From the NCBI RefSeq assembly GCF_000236585.1, contig NC_017278.1, positions 1,736,001 to 1,800,000 on the forward strand: a stretch of 64,000 nucleotides of DNA, given 5' to 3'. The notes below the pieces were generated by a model. That model did not search any database. It was not told the DNA's origin and worked only from the letters and a program-made list of their open reading frames with translations. The stretch is from Thermus sp. CCB_US3_UF1. Its GTDB lineage: Bacteria > Deinococcota > Deinococci > Deinococcales > Thermaceae. Each line of letters begins with the position of its first letter. Position 1 is the first letter of the stretch. The translations under genes and the position numbers were made by a program. Below, one piece after another: positions 48,525 through 58,074 of the stretch.

Positions 48525-48611
48525 GCTTTCACCTCCAGCTTCGATCTTATACCCTTCCCCTGACGACGTTTGGCCCTTAGCGCACAGCGTGCTAAAATGG
48601 GTTTTCGGCGC

Positions 48612-48688
48612 GGGCCGTTAGCTCAATCGGTCAGAGCGGCCGGCTCATAACCGGTTGGTTGCAGGTTCAAGTCCTGCACGGCCCACCA
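48612..48688 (+). tRNA. tRNA-Met (CAT)
   Basis: 77 nt with encoded CCA. The acceptor GGGCCGT pairs with ACGGCCC. The anticodon loop CTCATAA has CAT. The T-arm GCAGGTTCAAGTCCTGC is canonical. It lacks the three G-C pairs and mismatched acceptor of initiator tRNA, so elongator Met is likely. A lysidine-modified Ile tRNA with CAT cannot be fully excluded. Confidence 0.92.
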
Positions 48689-48693
48689 AAGCC

Positions 48694-48722
48694 TCCCGCC
48701 TTAGAGGCGGGATTTGGTTTTT
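48694..48722 (+). terminator. Terminator after tRNA-Met
   Basis: TCCCGCCT-tag-AGGCGGGA forms an 8-bp stem followed by TTTGGTTTTT. It closes the tRNA transcript before csaA. Confidence 0.85.
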
Positions 48723-48746
48723 ACAGGGCCATTTACTATATGGCTC

Positions 48747-49076
48747 ATGGAAGCCTTGCAGGCCTTTCAGCTCCTGGACCTGAGGATCGGGCGCATCCTC
48801 CGGGCGGAAATCCACGAAAAGGCCCGCAAGCCCAGCTACAAGCTCTGGGTGGACCTGGGCCCTTTGGGGGTGAAGACCAGTTCGGCCCAGATCACTGAGC
48901 TCTACCGCCCGGAGTCCCTGGTGGGGCGGCTGGTGGTCTGCGCGGTGAACCTGGGCACCCGGGTGATCGCCGGCTTCCCCTCCGAGGTCCTGGTCCTGGG
49001 GGCCAAGGACGCGGAGGGCCGGGTGGTCCTTCTCACCCCGGAGCGGGAGGTGCCCCTGGGGGAAAAGGTCTTCTAG
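48747..49076 (+). CDS. csaA: CsaA-like tRNA-binding-domain protein
   Basis: 109 residues, a free-standing EMAP-II/Trbp111 OB-fold (FQLLDLRIGRILRAEIHEKA, KPSYKLWVDLGPLGVKTSSA, LVGRLVVCAVNLGTRVIAGF). CsaA homologs bind tRNA-like structures and act as secretion-related chaperones in Bacillus. ATG 48747 is chosen by family length. CTATAT with TTTGGT 17 bp upstream could be the promoter, giving a very short leader. It converges with the SIS gene (4-bp overlap). Confidence 0.9.
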   Translation: MEALQAFQLLDLRIGRILRAEIHEKARKPSYKLWVDLGPLGVKTSSAQITELYRPESLVGRLVVCAVNLGTRVIAGFPSEVLVLGAKDAEGRVVLLTPEREVPLGEKVF

Positions 49077-50104
49077 CGGGTCCGCGTCACCTTGGAAAGA
49101 TGGCGGGGACGGTCGGGGTCCAGACCCCGGGCCCGGGCCAGGGCCTCGGCCTTGGGGTAGAAGGCCTGGGCCAGGAGGAGGGGGATGAGCTCGGGCTCGG
49201 AGGCCGCGGGCACGGGCAAAGGGGTGTGGGCCAGGTCTAGGGCCTCGAGGACCGGGGAAAGCACCAGGAGGTGGGCCCCCTTGGCCCTTAAAGCCTCCAG
49301 GGTCTTCAGGGTGGCCTCCAGGGTCTCATCCCCCTGGACCAGGGCCAGCACGGGGAAGCCCTGTTGCAAAAGGGCCTGGGGGCCGTGGAGGAACTCCGCC
49401 GCGGAGTAGCCCTCCGCCGGCAGGGCGGCCACCTCCTTGAGCTTGAGGGCGGCCTCGAGGGCCACGGGGTAGGCGAAACCCCTTCCCAGAACGAAAAGGC
49501 CCTCCGCATCCTCCAGGTAGGCCAGCTCCCCTTCCCCCTCCAGGGCGCGGAAGAGGGCCTCGGGCAGGGCAGGAAGGGCATGGCGCAGGCGGGGTTCCTC
49601 CAGAAGGTGGGCCAGGAGGTGGGCCGTGGCCGCCAGCATGGCCAGGAAGCTCTTGCTGGCGGCCACAGAGCGCTCCTCCCCCGCGTGGAGGGGCAGGACC
49701 ACCTCCGCCGCCTGGGCCAAGGGGCTCCCCTCCTGGTTCACCAAGGCCAGGGTGAGGACCCCTTGGGCCCGGTAAGCGGCCACCGCTTCCACCACGTCGG
49801 GGCTTTCCCCGCTTTGGCTGTAGGCCAGGAGAAGGGAGGGGTAAGGCACCTTGGGCCGGGCCCGGTACAGGGTGAGGACCGAGGGGGCCAGGGAAAGCAC
49901 GGGCCAAAAGAGGCGGGCCTCCAGCAGGTACTTGGCGTAGAGGGCGGCGAAATCGGAACTCCCCCGGGCCGCGGTGAGGACCAAAGCCGGAGGGCGCCGC
50001 CTCAAGAAGGCCGCCAGGCTACGCACCTCGGCCTCGTTCTCCTTCAGGAGGCGTTCCACCACCTTGGGGGCTTCCTCCGTTTCCTGCCGCAGCAAAGAGG
50101 CCAT
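49073..50104 (-). CDS. Double SIS-domain sugar-phosphate isomerase/deaminase (GlmS-like)
   Basis: 343 residues with two SIS domains. The first includes [20 protein letters not shown] and [20 protein letters not shown]. The second includes [20 protein letters not shown] and [19 protein letters not shown]. The layout matches AgaS/NagB-II/GlmS-C type enzymes without a glutaminase domain, so it likely deaminates or isomerises an amino-sugar phosphate. TAGAAT ends seven bases before ATG 50104, supporting a leaderless start there; an ATG three codons earlier overlaps that box. Confidence 0.88.
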   Translation of the reverse strand: MASLLRQETEEAPKVVERLLKENEAEVRSLAAFLRRRPPALVLTAARGSSDFAALYAKYLLEARLFWPVLSLAPSVLTLYRARPKVPYPSLLLAYSQSGESPDVVEAVAAYRAQGVLTLALVNQEGSPLAQAAEVVLPLHAGEERSVAASKSFLAMLAATAHLLAHLLEEPRLRHALPALPEALFRALEGEGELAYLEDAEGLFVLGRGFAYPVALEAALKLKEVAALPAEGYSAAEFLHGPQALLQQGFPVLALVQGDETLEATLKTLEALRAKGAHLLVLSPVLEALDLAHTPLPVPAASEPELIPLLLAQAFYPKAEALARARGLDPDRPRHLSKVTRTR

Positions 50105-50230
50105 GCTTCCCATTCTAGGCGGGGGCAAGGCCCCAAACCCAAGCCCCCCTTTCCCCTGGCCTCCCCGGGTTGGGCCCAGCCTGGCAAGACCCCCCTGCGC
50201 CAGGCCCGTGTCCTTTGCCGGGGGGAGTGG

Positions 50231-50236
50231 TATACT
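50231..50236 (+). promoter_or_regulatory. Leaderless promoter of uvrA
   Basis: TATACT lies seven bases before the uvrA ATG, with no ribosome site between. The -35 region is not a clear match. Confidence 0.6.
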
Positions 50237-50243
50237 TCCACGG

Positions 50244-53102
50244 ATGGACCGCATCGTCATCCGGGGCGCAAGGGAGCACAACCTCAAAAACATCAGCCTG
50301 GAGCTCCCGCGGGGGAAGTTCATCGTCATCACCGGGGTCTCGGGTTCGGGAAAAAGCACCCTGGCCTTTGACACCATCTACGCCGAGGGGCAGCGGCGTT
50401 ACGTGGAAAGCCTCTCCAGCTACGCCCGGCAGTTCCTGGGGGTGATGGACAAGCCGGAGGTGGAGAGCATTGAGGGGCTTTCCCCAGCCATCTCCATTGA
50501 CCAGAAGACCACCAGCCACAACCCCCGCTCCACCGTGGGCACGGTGACGGAGATCCACGACTACCTCCGCCTCCTCTTCGCCCGGGTGGGAACCGCCTAC
50601 TGCCCCGAGTGCGGCCGCCCCATTGAGAAGCAGTCCGCCAGCGAGATCACCGACCGCCTCTTGGCCAAGCCCTCCGGGACCCGGGCCATCCTCATGGCCC
50701 CCCTGGTGCGGGGAAGGAAAGGGGAGTACCGCAAGCTCTTCGCCCAACTCCTGAAGGAGGGCTACGCCCGGGTGCGGGTGGACGGGGTAATCCACCTCCT
50801 GGAGGAGGCGCAGAACCTCAACCTGGAAAAGTACGAGAAGCACGACATTGACCTGGTGATTGACCGGGTGGTGCTGAAGGAGGAGGAACGGCCCCGGATC
50901 GCGGAGGCGGTGGAGCTGGCCCTCCTGCGGGGCGAGGGGCTCATGCGGGTCCTCTACCCCGACGCCGGGGAAGAGGAGCTTTTCTCGGAAAAGTTCGCTT
51001 GTCCGGAGCACGGGAGCGTGCTGGAGGAGCTGGAACCCCGCATCTTCTCCTTCAACGCCCCCTATGGGGCCTGCCCCGCCTGCTCGGGCCTGGGCTACAA
51101 GCAGGAGTTTGACCCGGAACTCATCGTCAACCCCGAGCTCTCCCTGGCGGAAGGGGCCATCCTCCCCTGGGCCCGGGGGCGGGATACGGGAAGGAGCTAC
51201 CTCTGGGACCGGCTCCGGGCTTTGGCCGAGCACCTCTCCTTTGACCTCAAAACCCCCTTCAAGGACCTGCCGGAAGCGGCGCAAAAGGCGGTGCTCTACG
51301 GCCTTCCCCAGCCCTTTGAGGTGGTCTTCCGCCGGGGGGGGAAGGAAACCTTCCGGGTGGAGGTCCACTACGAAGGGGTCATTCCCTGGCTGGAAAAGCG
51401 CTACCAGGAGGCGGAATCCGAGGGGGTGCGGGAGGCCCTGGAGGGCTTCATGTCCCTAAGGCCCTGCCCGGTCTGCGGGGGCACCCGGTACAAAAAGGAG
51501 GTCCTCTCGGTGAGGGTGGCGGGAAAGAACATCGCCGAGGTCTCCGCCCTGCCGGTGCGGGAAGCGCTCGCCTTTTTCCAGGGCCTCGAGGAACACCTCC
51601 CCCCCTTCCAGGCCCAGATCGCCCGGCCCATCCTGCGGGAGATCGTGGAGCGCCTGGGCTTTTTGGTGGGGGTGGGCCTGGACTACCTGACCCTGGACCG
51701 GGCGGCCAACACCCTCTCGGGGGGCGAGGCCCAGCGCATCCGCCTGGCCACCCAGGTGGGCAGCGGCCTCACCGGGGTCCTCTACGTGTTGGACGAGCCT
51801 TCCATCGGTCTCCACCCCCGGGACAACCAGCGGCTCATCGCCACCCTAAAGCGGCTCCAATCCCTGGGCAACACCCTGATCGTGGTGGAGCACGACGAGG
51901 AGACCATGCGGGCCGCGGACTGGATTGTGGACATGGGGCCCGGGGCAGGGATCCATGGGGGGGAGGTGGTGGCCCAGGGCCCCCTGGAGGAGATCCTGAA
52001 AAGCCCCAAGAGCCTCACCGGGGCCTACCTGCGGGGGGAGAAGAAGATCCCGGTGCCCAAGGAGCGGCGCAAGGGCAACGGCAAGTGGCTCGTCCTTAAG
52101 GGAGCCAGGGAGCATAACCTGAAAGGCGTCACCCTGAGGATCCCCCTAGGCCGCTTCGTGGCCGTCACCGGGCCCTCGGGCTCGGGCAAAAGCACCCTGA
52201 TCCACGACGTGCTCTACGCCGCCTTGGCCCAGCGGCTCATGCGGGCCAAGGCCACCCCAGGGGCTTACGAGGCCCTGGAAGGCTTGGAACACCTGGACAA
52301 GGTCATTGAGATCGACCAGTCCCCCATCGGCCGCACCCCCCGCTCCAACCCCGCCACCTACACCGGGATCTTTGACGAGATCCGCGACCTCTTCGCCAAG
52401 ACCCCCGAGGCCCGCAAGCGGGGCTACGGCCCGGGCCGCTTCTCCTTCAACGTCAAGGGCGGGCGGTGCGAGGCCTGCGGCGGGGACGGCACGGTGAAGA
52501 TAGAGATGCTCTTCCTCCCCGACCTCTACGTGCCCTGCGAGGTGTGCAAGGGCAAGCGCTACAACAAGGAAACCCTGGAGGTGAAGCTAAGGGGCAAGAG
52601 CATCGCCGACGTCCTGGACATGACCGCCGAAGAAGCTCTGGACTTTTTCCAGAATGTTCCCACCATCGCCCGCAAGCTCCAGCTCATGGTGGACGTGGGC
52701 CTGGGGTACATGCGCCTGGGCCAGCCCTCCCCCACCCTTTCCGGGGGTGAGGCCCAGCGCATCAAGCTGGCCACGGAGCTGGGACGCAAGGCCACGGGCC
52801 GCACCCTTTACATCCTGGACGAGCCCACCACCGGGCTGCACTTTGAGGATGTGGCCAAGCTCCTCTCCGTGCTCCACCGCCTGGTGGATGCGGGGAACAC
52901 CGTGGTGGTCATTGAGCACAACCTGGACGTGGTGAAGACCGCGGACTGGGTCATTGACCTGGGGCCCGAGGGAGGGGACCGGGGCGGGGAGATCGTGGCC
53001 GAGGGCACCCCGGAGGCGGTGGCCCTCAGCGGAAGCCCCACCGGGGTTTTCCTGGCCCGGATCCCGGAGATCGCCGAACGGCTTCAGGTGGCCGCGGACT
53101 AG
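50244..53102 (+). CDS. uvrA: Excinuclease ABC subunit A
   Basis: 952 residues, the damage-recognition ATPase of nucleotide excision repair. ATG 50244 gives [20 protein letters not shown]. Walker A loops are [20 protein letters not shown] and [20 protein letters not shown]. Both signatures LSGGEAQRI are present, followed by [13 protein letters not shown] and [13 protein letters not shown]. Zinc motifs include [21 protein letters not shown] and [14 protein letters not shown] with CEVCKG. It acts with UvrB and UvrC, not in this window. Confidence 0.97.
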   Translation: MDRIVIRGAREHNLKNISLELPRGKFIVITGVSGSGKSTLAFDTIYAEGQRRYVESLSSYARQFLGVMDKPEVESIEGLSPAISIDQKTTSHNPRSTVGTVTEIHDYLRLLFARVGTAYCPECGRPIEKQSASEITDRLLAKPSGTRAILMAPLVRGRKGEYRKLFAQLLKEGYARVRVDGVIHLLEEAQNLNLEKYEKHDIDLVIDRVVLKEEERPRIAEAVELALLRGEGLMRVLYPDAGEEELFSEKFACPEHGSVLEELEPRIFSFNAPYGACPACSGLGYKQEFDPELIVNPELSLAEGAILPWARGRDTGRSYLWDRLRALAEHLSFDLKTPFKDLPEAAQKAVLYGLPQPFEVVFRRGGKETFRVEVHYEGVIPWLEKRYQEAESEGVREALEGFMSLRPCPVCGGTRYKKEVLSVRVAGKNIAEVSALPVREALAFFQGLEEHLPPFQAQIARPILREIVERLGFLVGVGLDYLTLDRAANTLSGGEAQRIRLATQVGSGLTGVLYVLDEPSIGLHPRDNQRLIATLKRLQSLGNTLIVVEHDEETMRAADWIVDMGPGAGIHGGEVVAQGPLEEILKSPKSLTGAYLRGEKKIPVPKERRKGNGKWLVLKGAREHNLKGVTLRIPLGRFVAVTGPSGSGKSTLIHDVLYAALAQRLMRAKATPGAYEALEGLEHLDKVIEIDQSPIGRTPRSNPATYTGIFDEIRDLFAKTPEARKRGYGPGRFSFNVKGGRCEACGGDGTVKIEMLFLPDLYVPCEVCKGKRYNKETLEVKLRGKSIADVLDMTAEEALDFFQNVPTIARKLQLMVDVGLGYMRLGQPSPTLSGGEAQRIKLATELGRKATGRTLYILDEPTTGLHFEDVAKLLSVLHRLVDAGNTVVVIEHNLDVVKTADWVIDLGPEGGDRGGEIVAEGTPEAVALSGSPTGVFLARIPEIAERLQVAAD

Positions 53103-53719
53103 GCCCTGGCCTTGAGGGCCGGGTTCCCCCGGGCCAGGACCCCCTCCAGGGCCAGGGAGAGGAACTTGTCCAGCTCCCCCTCCAGGTCCCGGTGGGGGGT
53201 GTAGGCCGCCCAGCGCAGGGCGGCCAGGAAGTAGAGGTCGGCCAGGGTGCGGCCCATGCGCTCTAGGGAAAGGTCCTGGCGCACCACCCCCTGTTCCTGC
53301 AGGGGCCTCAGCACCTCAGCGATGAGGTCCCCCAGGGGCAGGGCCTGGAAGGCCGCCTTGGCCCGGATGGGGTCGGGGTTGAGGAGCTCGTAGAGGAGGG
53401 GCAAAACGAGCTCCTTCTCCGCCTTGGTGAACTGGGAAAGCTCCTGGAAGAGGAAGCGGAGGACCGCCAAGGGGTCCATGCCCTGGGCCAGCCGCCGGCG
53501 CACCTCCTCCTTGAGTCCCCCCAGGAGGAGACTTCCGTAGTCCAGGAGGACCGCCTCCTTGTAGGGGTAGTAGTTGAAAAAGGTGCCCCGGGAGACATGG
53601 GCCGCCTTGGCGATGTCCGTGGCGGTGGTTTCCTGGAAGCCCCGCTGGCGAAAGAGGTTCATGGCCGCCTGGAAGATGCGGTTCCGGCGGCGCTTTTTCT
53701 GGTACTCCCTTACGGACAT
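53099..53719 (-). CDS. TetR-family transcriptional regulator
   Basis: 206 residues. The N-terminal helix-turn-helix is [40 protein letters not shown] then [15 protein letters not shown], a textbook TetR domain. The rest is an all-helical ligand domain. ATG 53719 is favoured because TACACT ends six bases upstream. An inverted repeat in its promoter suggests self-repression. Likely targets are neighbouring genes on the same strand or itself; the ligand is unknown. Confidence 0.92.
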   Translation of the reverse strand: MSVREYQKKRRRNRIFQAAMNLFRQRGFQETTATDIAKAAHVSRGTFFNYYPYKEAVLLDYGSLLLGGLKEEVRRRLAQGMDPLAVLRFLFQELSQFTKAEKELVLPLLYELLNPDPIRAKAAFQALPLGDLIAEVLRPLQEQGVVRQDLSLERMGRTLADLYFLAALRWAAYTPHRDLEGELDKFLSLALEGVLARGNPALKARA

Positions 53720-53725
53720 GGGATT

Positions 53726-53755
53726 AGTGTACTCCGGTACAAACTCAGAGGACAA
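53726..53755 (-). promoter_or_regulatory. tetR promoter with self-operator
   Basis: TTGTCC (53750-53755) and TACACT (53726-53731) are 18 bp apart on the minus strand. The inverted repeat TGTAC-TCCG-GTACA (53728-53741) overlaps the -10 box, a good place for a TetR dimer. Confidence 0.65.
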
Positions 53756-54239
53756 CCGCTTTGTGGGCCCAGTCTTCCAAGGCCGCCAGGAGGGCCAGCC
53801 CCCCCCGGGTGGTGTAGACCTTCCCCTCCCGGTGGAAGGCTCCCTGCCGCACCCGGTGGCCCCGTCCCTCCAGGGCCGCGGCCACCTCCTCCCCCGCGGC
53901 CACCTCCTGGGGAAGCCTCCCCCCTTCCGCCAGGAAAAGGTGGGCGTTGAAGCCCAGGAAGACCGCCTCCAGGCCCTCCCACACCTCCCCCAGGAAGTCC
54001 AGGTAGGCCGGGTCTTGGGCCATGCGGGCAGGGCGCCTGGCCCCCGGGATCAGGAGGGCCCGGGGCAGCGGGGCCGCGGGGAAGGCGTAGGTGGGGGTCC
54101 ACACCGAGCCCGCAAGGGCCGGGGTGCCCTTACGCCCTTTGGCCACGGTGTAGGCCGGAAACCCCAGGCGCCGGGCGGCCTCGAGGCCCAAGGCGGCCTC
54201 CAGCTCGGAGAACTCGGGGAGGAGCAAAACGGCCAGCAC
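53745..54239 (-). CDS. DJ-1/PfpI-like protein without the catalytic cysteine
   Basis: 164 residues with the start MLAVLLLPEFSELEAALGLE, the middle PRALLIPGARRPARMAQDPA and FLGFNAHLFLAEGGRLPQEV. The order of these blocks matches the DJ-1/PfpI fold, where the middle block normally carries the nucleophile Cys just before the LAEAG stretch. This protein contains no Cys at all, so peptidase or glyoxalase chemistry is unlikely. Its end overlaps the tetR promoter. Confidence 0.6.
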   Translation of the reverse strand: MLAVLLLPEFSELEAALGLEAARRLGFPAYTVAKGRKGTPALAGSVWTPTYAFPAAPLPRALLIPGARRPARMAQDPAYLDFLGEVWEGLEAVFLGFNAHLFLAEGGRLPQEVAAGEEVAAALEGRGHRVRQGAFHREGKVYTTRGGLALLAALEDWAHKAVVL

Positions 54240-54248
54240 GCAAGCCCA

Positions 54249-55955
54249 TTATGGCAAAAGGCGGTAAAGGAGCTGGGCGGCCTCTCCCCGGGTCACGGGG
54301 TCTCCCCCTTGGATCCGCCCCTCCCCCAGGGCCAGGAGGATGTGGTTCAGGGTGGCCCGCTTCAGGGGGCGCTGCAGCTCCTCGCGGTAGAGCTCCCGGG
54401 CCTTCAGGACCACCCTTAGGCGCTCCTCCGGCCCCTTGGCCCGGTGGTAGTGCTCCAGGTTGGCCAGGAAATCCCCCAGGATGATGGGCTCGGCCAGGCC
54501 CAGGGAGCCTTTGAGGTAGTAGGGGCCAGCGAAAAGGCCCCGCCGCAGCAGGCTTACCGCCTCGCGGTAGCCAGGCCTGTCCGCCTCCACCTGCCCCTTT
54601 TCCGGGGAGGAAAGCCGGGCACCCCGCTCCAAAAGGCGCTGGCGCAGGACCTCTATGCCGCTTGGGCTTCCCGCCAGCTCGTGGAAATCCGCCAAGGGAA
54701 CCTTGAGGAGGCCCGCCTGGGGGGCCTTGCGCAGGAGGGCTGCGGCCACCCCCGCCGCCTCCCCCAAGGCCATCTGCAGGGGGGCCACCCGGGCGGAGAA
54801 GGCGGCGGCGCTGTCAAACCCCGCCGCTTGGGAGACCACCAGGAGGTTCCGGAACTCCCGGGGCACCAGGGTGCGGAAGGGAACCCCATAGGGGGCCGGG
54901 GTACCCAGGAGGTAGGGGGTTTCCCCGGGATAGTAGGCCTGGCCGTCCAGGGGGTAGCCCCCCAGGGCCACGGTGTCGGGGAAGGTGCGGCCCAGGAGGA
55001 CCTCCTCGGCCCTTAGGCGGTAAAGGGCCTTAAGGTGGCGGCTTTCCCGCACGTACAGGGCCGGGGCCACCCCGGCAAGCCGGGCGGTGCCGAAGATCAG
55101 GGGGTCCCGCTCCCTGAGGAAGGCCACCACCCGCTCGGCCTCGAGGGCCGCCTCGGCCCGGGCCCGCTCCAGGCTCTGGGGGTCCGCCCCCTCCAGGCCA
55201 AAGAGGAGAAGGGCGTTGACCAGGAGGCTTCCATCGTCCTGGCGGGCTAGGTTGAGGCCCCGGAGGGCGTAGCGGCCAGGATCGGAAGGGATGTACCCCC
55301 GCACCAGCTCCCCAAAGCCCCAGCCGCTCCGCCCCCAGGCCCCGGCCCCTGTGCGGCGCACCTGGCCCTCGTAGTTCAGGGCCAGGAAGACCACCCCCCA
55401 GGGCACCCCCTCGAGGCGGAAGACCAGGGTGGCGGCCATGCTTCGCCGGTCCAGGCCCGTATCCTCCCGGCCCAGGGTGAAGGAGGCCCCGGCGCGGAAG
55501 GCCAGCTCGGCGGTGTCCGTGGCGTCCAGGAAGTAGGGGGCCTGGTAACCCCCCTTGGGGGTGAAAAGCTGGGTCAGGCGCGGCCCGTCCCATTCCAGGC
55601 GGTCCAGGGGCTCTTCCAGGCGTACCTCCACCCCAGCCTCCCGCAAAAGGGCCCAGAAGACCTCCTCCGCCCGCCCCGCATCAAAGGAGGGGTCCTGGCC
55701 CAGGCGGCGGTAGAACTCCCGGAAAAGCCCCCCCTGCAGGAGGCCCTCCTTGTCCTTGGCCACGTCCAGGGTGGCCAGCCACCCCTGGGTAAGCACCCCC
55801 CCCACGCCCCGGCCAGGCTCCAGGAGGAGGACCTTGAGGCCCTCCTGGGCCCCGGCCACCGCTGCCGCCACCCCTTGCGGGGTGGCCCCGTAGACCACCA
55901 GGTCGTACTGGGCCAAGGCCAGGCCCAGGAAGAGGAGAAAAGCTAAGGCGCGCAT
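54249..55955 (-). CDS. Exported FAD-dependent oxidoreductase
   Basis: 568 residues. A signal-like start MRALAFLLFLGLALAQ is followed at once by the FAD site YDLVVYGATPQGVAAAVAGA and LLLEPGRGVGGVLTQGWL. This is the FAD-dependent oxidoreductase family (Pfam FAD_oxidored type) found near polysaccharide and hydroxylation pathways. Further blocks are YFLDATDTAELAFRAGASF and LVVSQAAGFDSAAAFSARVA. The C-terminal 70 residues (GDPVTRGEAAQLLYRLLP) resemble an SLH-type ending, which would tether it to the Thermus cell wall. ATG 55955 is chosen for the signal peptide. Confidence 0.82.
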   Translation of the reverse strand: MRALAFLLFLGLALAQYDLVVYGATPQGVAAAVAGAQEGLKVLLLEPGRGVGGVLTQGWLATLDVAKDKEGLLQGGLFREFYRRLGQDPSFDAGRAEEVFWALLREAGVEVRLEEPLDRLEWDGPRLTQLFTPKGGYQAPYFLDATDTAELAFRAGASFTLGREDTGLDRRSMAATLVFRLEGVPWGVVFLALNYEGQVRRTGAGAWGRSGWGFGELVRGYIPSDPGRYALRGLNLARQDDGSLLVNALLLFGLEGADPQSLERARAEAALEAERVVAFLRERDPLIFGTARLAGVAPALYVRESRHLKALYRLRAEEVLLGRTFPDTVALGGYPLDGQAYYPGETPYLLGTPAPYGVPFRTLVPREFRNLLVVSQAAGFDSAAAFSARVAPLQMALGEAAGVAAALLRKAPQAGLLKVPLADFHELAGSPSGIEVLRQRLLERGARLSSPEKGQVEADRPGYREAVSLLRRGLFAGPYYLKGSLGLAEPIILGDFLANLEHYHRAKGPEERLRVVLKARELYREELQRPLKRATLNHILLALGEGRIQGGDPVTRGEAAQLLYRLLP

Positions 55956-56010
55956 AGGCTCCAAGAAAAGGGCCCTGGGCCTCCCCAGGGACCGGCAACA
56001 GGATACCCGT

Positions 56011-56865
56011 TTAGGGCAAGCGCTGCTTGGCCTCCTGGTACTCCGCCACCAGCCGGGCCACCACCTCCTTGGCGGAAGGGATCTCCCGGATGAAGGCCAC
56101 CCCGTGCCCGGCGGAGTAGACCTCCTTCCAGGCCTTACCCCCACCCTGGCGGAAACGCTCCAGGGAGTCCCGGAGGAAGTTGGCGGGCACCCCGGTCACC
56201 TCGGGGGTGTACTGGATGTCTTCCGGGGTGGCCCGGAGGAGGGCCTCCTTGTACTCCAAGGGGGCTTCCGATTCCAGGGTGGCGATGAAGCGGGTGCCGA
56301 TGTAGGCCCCATCCCCCAGGGCCAAGGCCGCTAAGAGCTGCCTCCCCGTGGCGATCCCGCCGGCGATGAGTACGGGGACCCCAAGCTCCTCCTTCAGCCA
56401 GGGGCCGAGGACAAAGGGGCTTATCCCCCCCGCGTGCCCCCCGGCCCCGGCGGCCACGGCCACCAAGGCATCCGCCCCGGCCTCCACCGCCTTCCTCCCG
56501 TGGCGCAGGCCCACCACGTCGCACCAGACCACGCCCCCATAGGCCTTGACCCGCTCCACCACCCGGGTGGGATCCCCCAAGGAGGTGACCACCAGGGGGA
56601 CCTTACGCTCGGCCACCGCCTCCAGGTCCTCCTCGAGGCGGGGGTTGTCCTTGAGGATGAGGTTCACCCCAAAAGGGAGGCCCTGGGGGAAAAGCTCCAG
56701 GAACTCGCGGAAGGCGGCATGGGTGCGGAAGTTGAGGCTGGGGATAACCCCGATGGCCCCGGCTTCCGCCACCGCCTGCAGGAGCCTAGCCCCGGAAACC
56801 AGAAACATGGGCGCGGCCACGATGGGGTAGCGCAGGCCCAGCATGCGGGTGATGGCGGTTTCCAT
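56011..56865 (-). CDS. Nitronate monooxygenase (2-nitropropane dioxygenase family)
   Basis: 284 residues of the FMN TIM-barrel family: YPIVAAPMFLVSGARLLQAV, SLNFRTHAAFREFLELFPQG, AVAAGAGGHAGGISPFVLGP with the likely catalytic His, and VLIAGGIATGRQLLAALALG as phosphate-binding loop. It oxidises alkyl nitronates or, in related enzymes, acts as enoyl reductase. It starts with ATG 56865 and diverges from the MFS gene. Confidence 0.9.
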   Translation of the reverse strand: METAITRMLGLRYPIVAAPMFLVSGARLLQAVAEAGAIGVIPSLNFRTHAAFREFLELFPQGLPFGVNLILKDNPRLEEDLEAVAERKVPLVVTSLGDPTRVVERVKAYGGVVWCDVVGLRHGRKAVEAGADALVAVAAGAGGHAGGISPFVLGPWLKEELGVPVLIAGGIATGRQLLAALALGDGAYIGTRFIATLESEAPLEYKEALLRATPEDIQYTPEVTGVPANFLRDSLERFRQGGGKAWKEVYSAGHGVAFIREIPSAKEVVARLVAEYQEAKQRLP

Positions 56866-56901
56866 GGGAAGGATTTTACCGGGTTCAAGGATAATGGGGC
56901 G

Positions 56902-58074
56902 GTGGAACCGGAGCGCTCCCTAAGGCTTTCCATCTGGGAAGGTGCCCTGGCCGTCCTCTTCCTCAACTGGAGCACCGGGGTCATCATCACCGGCTACGCC
57001 CTGGCCCTCGGGGCCTCCCCCCAGGCTTTGGCCTTTTTGGGAGCCCTGCCCTTCCTGGCCCAGCTTTTGGCCCCCCTGGCCCTCCTCCTCCCCGGGGGGC
57101 GCAAGGCCCTGGTGGTGCGGCTTAGCCTATGGGCCCGCCTCCTCTTCCTGCCCGCCGCCTTGGCCGCCTTCCTGCCCGAAGGGGGGCGCATACCCTTCCT
57201 CCTCCTCTTCGCCGCCCTCTCCCAGCTCCTGGCGGCCCCCGTGGGGGTGCTTTGGCTTTCCTGGATGGCCGACCTGGTGGCGGAAGAGAGGCGGGGGCGC
57301 TACTTTGGCCTACGCAACGCCCTTTTGGGCCTGGTGGGCACCCTGGGCAACCTCCTGGGGGGGATGGTGGCGGACCGCCTCCCTTCCCCTTGGGGGTACC
57401 AGGCCGTCCTCCTCCTAGGGGTGGGGGCCGGCCTCCTTTCCGTCCACCTCCTCCGCCTGCAGGCCGAACCCCGGGAAACCCCCTCCCCCTCCCCCAAGGA
57501 GGCCCTGCGGGCCGCCTGGCTCGACGCCCCCTACCGCCGCTACCTGGGCCTGGTCTTCCTGTGGTACGGGGCGGTGATGGTGGGCGGGCCCTTCGTCATC
57601 CCCTACTTCGTCCTGGTGGGGGGGCTTTCCATGACCGAGGTGGGGCTTTGGACGGTGATTTCCGCCCTGAGCGGCCTCCTTTTCGGCCCCCTGTGGGGCC
57701 GGGTGGCGGACCGGGAGGGGCACAAGGCGGTGCTCTTCCGCACCGCGGGGGTGGCGGCCCTGATGCCCGGGCTTTGGCTCATGGGCTCCCAAGCCTTCCC
57801 CTGGCCCATCTGGCTTTCCGCCCTGACCGATGCCTTGGCCTGGAGCGGCCTGAACGCCGCCTTGGCCAACGCGGTCCTGGCCCAGGCCCCCAAGGAGGCG
57901 CAAAAGGGCTACCTGACCCTTTATTGGCTGGCCTTGGGCCTGGGAGGGCTTTGCGGGAGCCTCCTGGCGGGAAGCGTGGCCGGCCTGGGCCTAGGCCCAA
58001 GCCCCTACCACCTGCCCATCCTCCTTTCCCTGGGGCTAAGGCTTCTGGTGGCCCTCCGCTTCCGGAGCCTCTAG
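56902..58074 (+). CDS. MFS transporter
   Basis: 390 residues with 12 hydrophobic segments (AVLFLNWSTGVIITGYALAL, YLGLVFLWYGAVMVGGPFVI, YWLALGLGGLCGSLLAGSVA). The MFS loop between helices 2 and 3 is WLSWMADLVAEERRGRYFGL and the C-half equivalent is LWGRVADREGHKAVLFRTAG. The GTG start at 56902 follows GATAAT by six bases. The substrate is unknown. Its last 39 bp overlap the convergent glycosyltransferase gene. Confidence 0.88.
   Translation: MEPERSLRLSIWEGALAVLFLNWSTGVIITGYALALGASPQALAFLGALPFLAQLLAPLALLLPGGRKALVVRLSLWARLLFLPAALAAFLPEGGRIPFLLLFAALSQLLAAPVGVLWLSWMADLVAEERRGRYFGLRNALLGLVGTLGNLLGGMVADRLPSPWGYQAVLLLGVGAGLLSVHLLRLQAEPRETPSPSPKEALRAAWLDAPYRRYLGLVFLWYGAVMVGGPFVIPYFVLVGGLSMTEVGLWTVISALSGLLFGPLWGRVADREGHKAVLFRTAGVAALMPGLWLMGSQAFPWPIWLSALTDALAWSGLNAALANAVLAQAPKEAQKGYLTLYWLALGLGGLCGSLLAGSVAGLGLGPSPYHLPILLSLGLRLLVALRFRSL

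Noticed and set aside
53728-53741. TGTAC inverted repeat as a LexA-like site for uvrA
   Set aside because: It lies 600 bp downstream of uvrA and overlaps the tetR promoter, so a TetR self-operator is the simpler reading.
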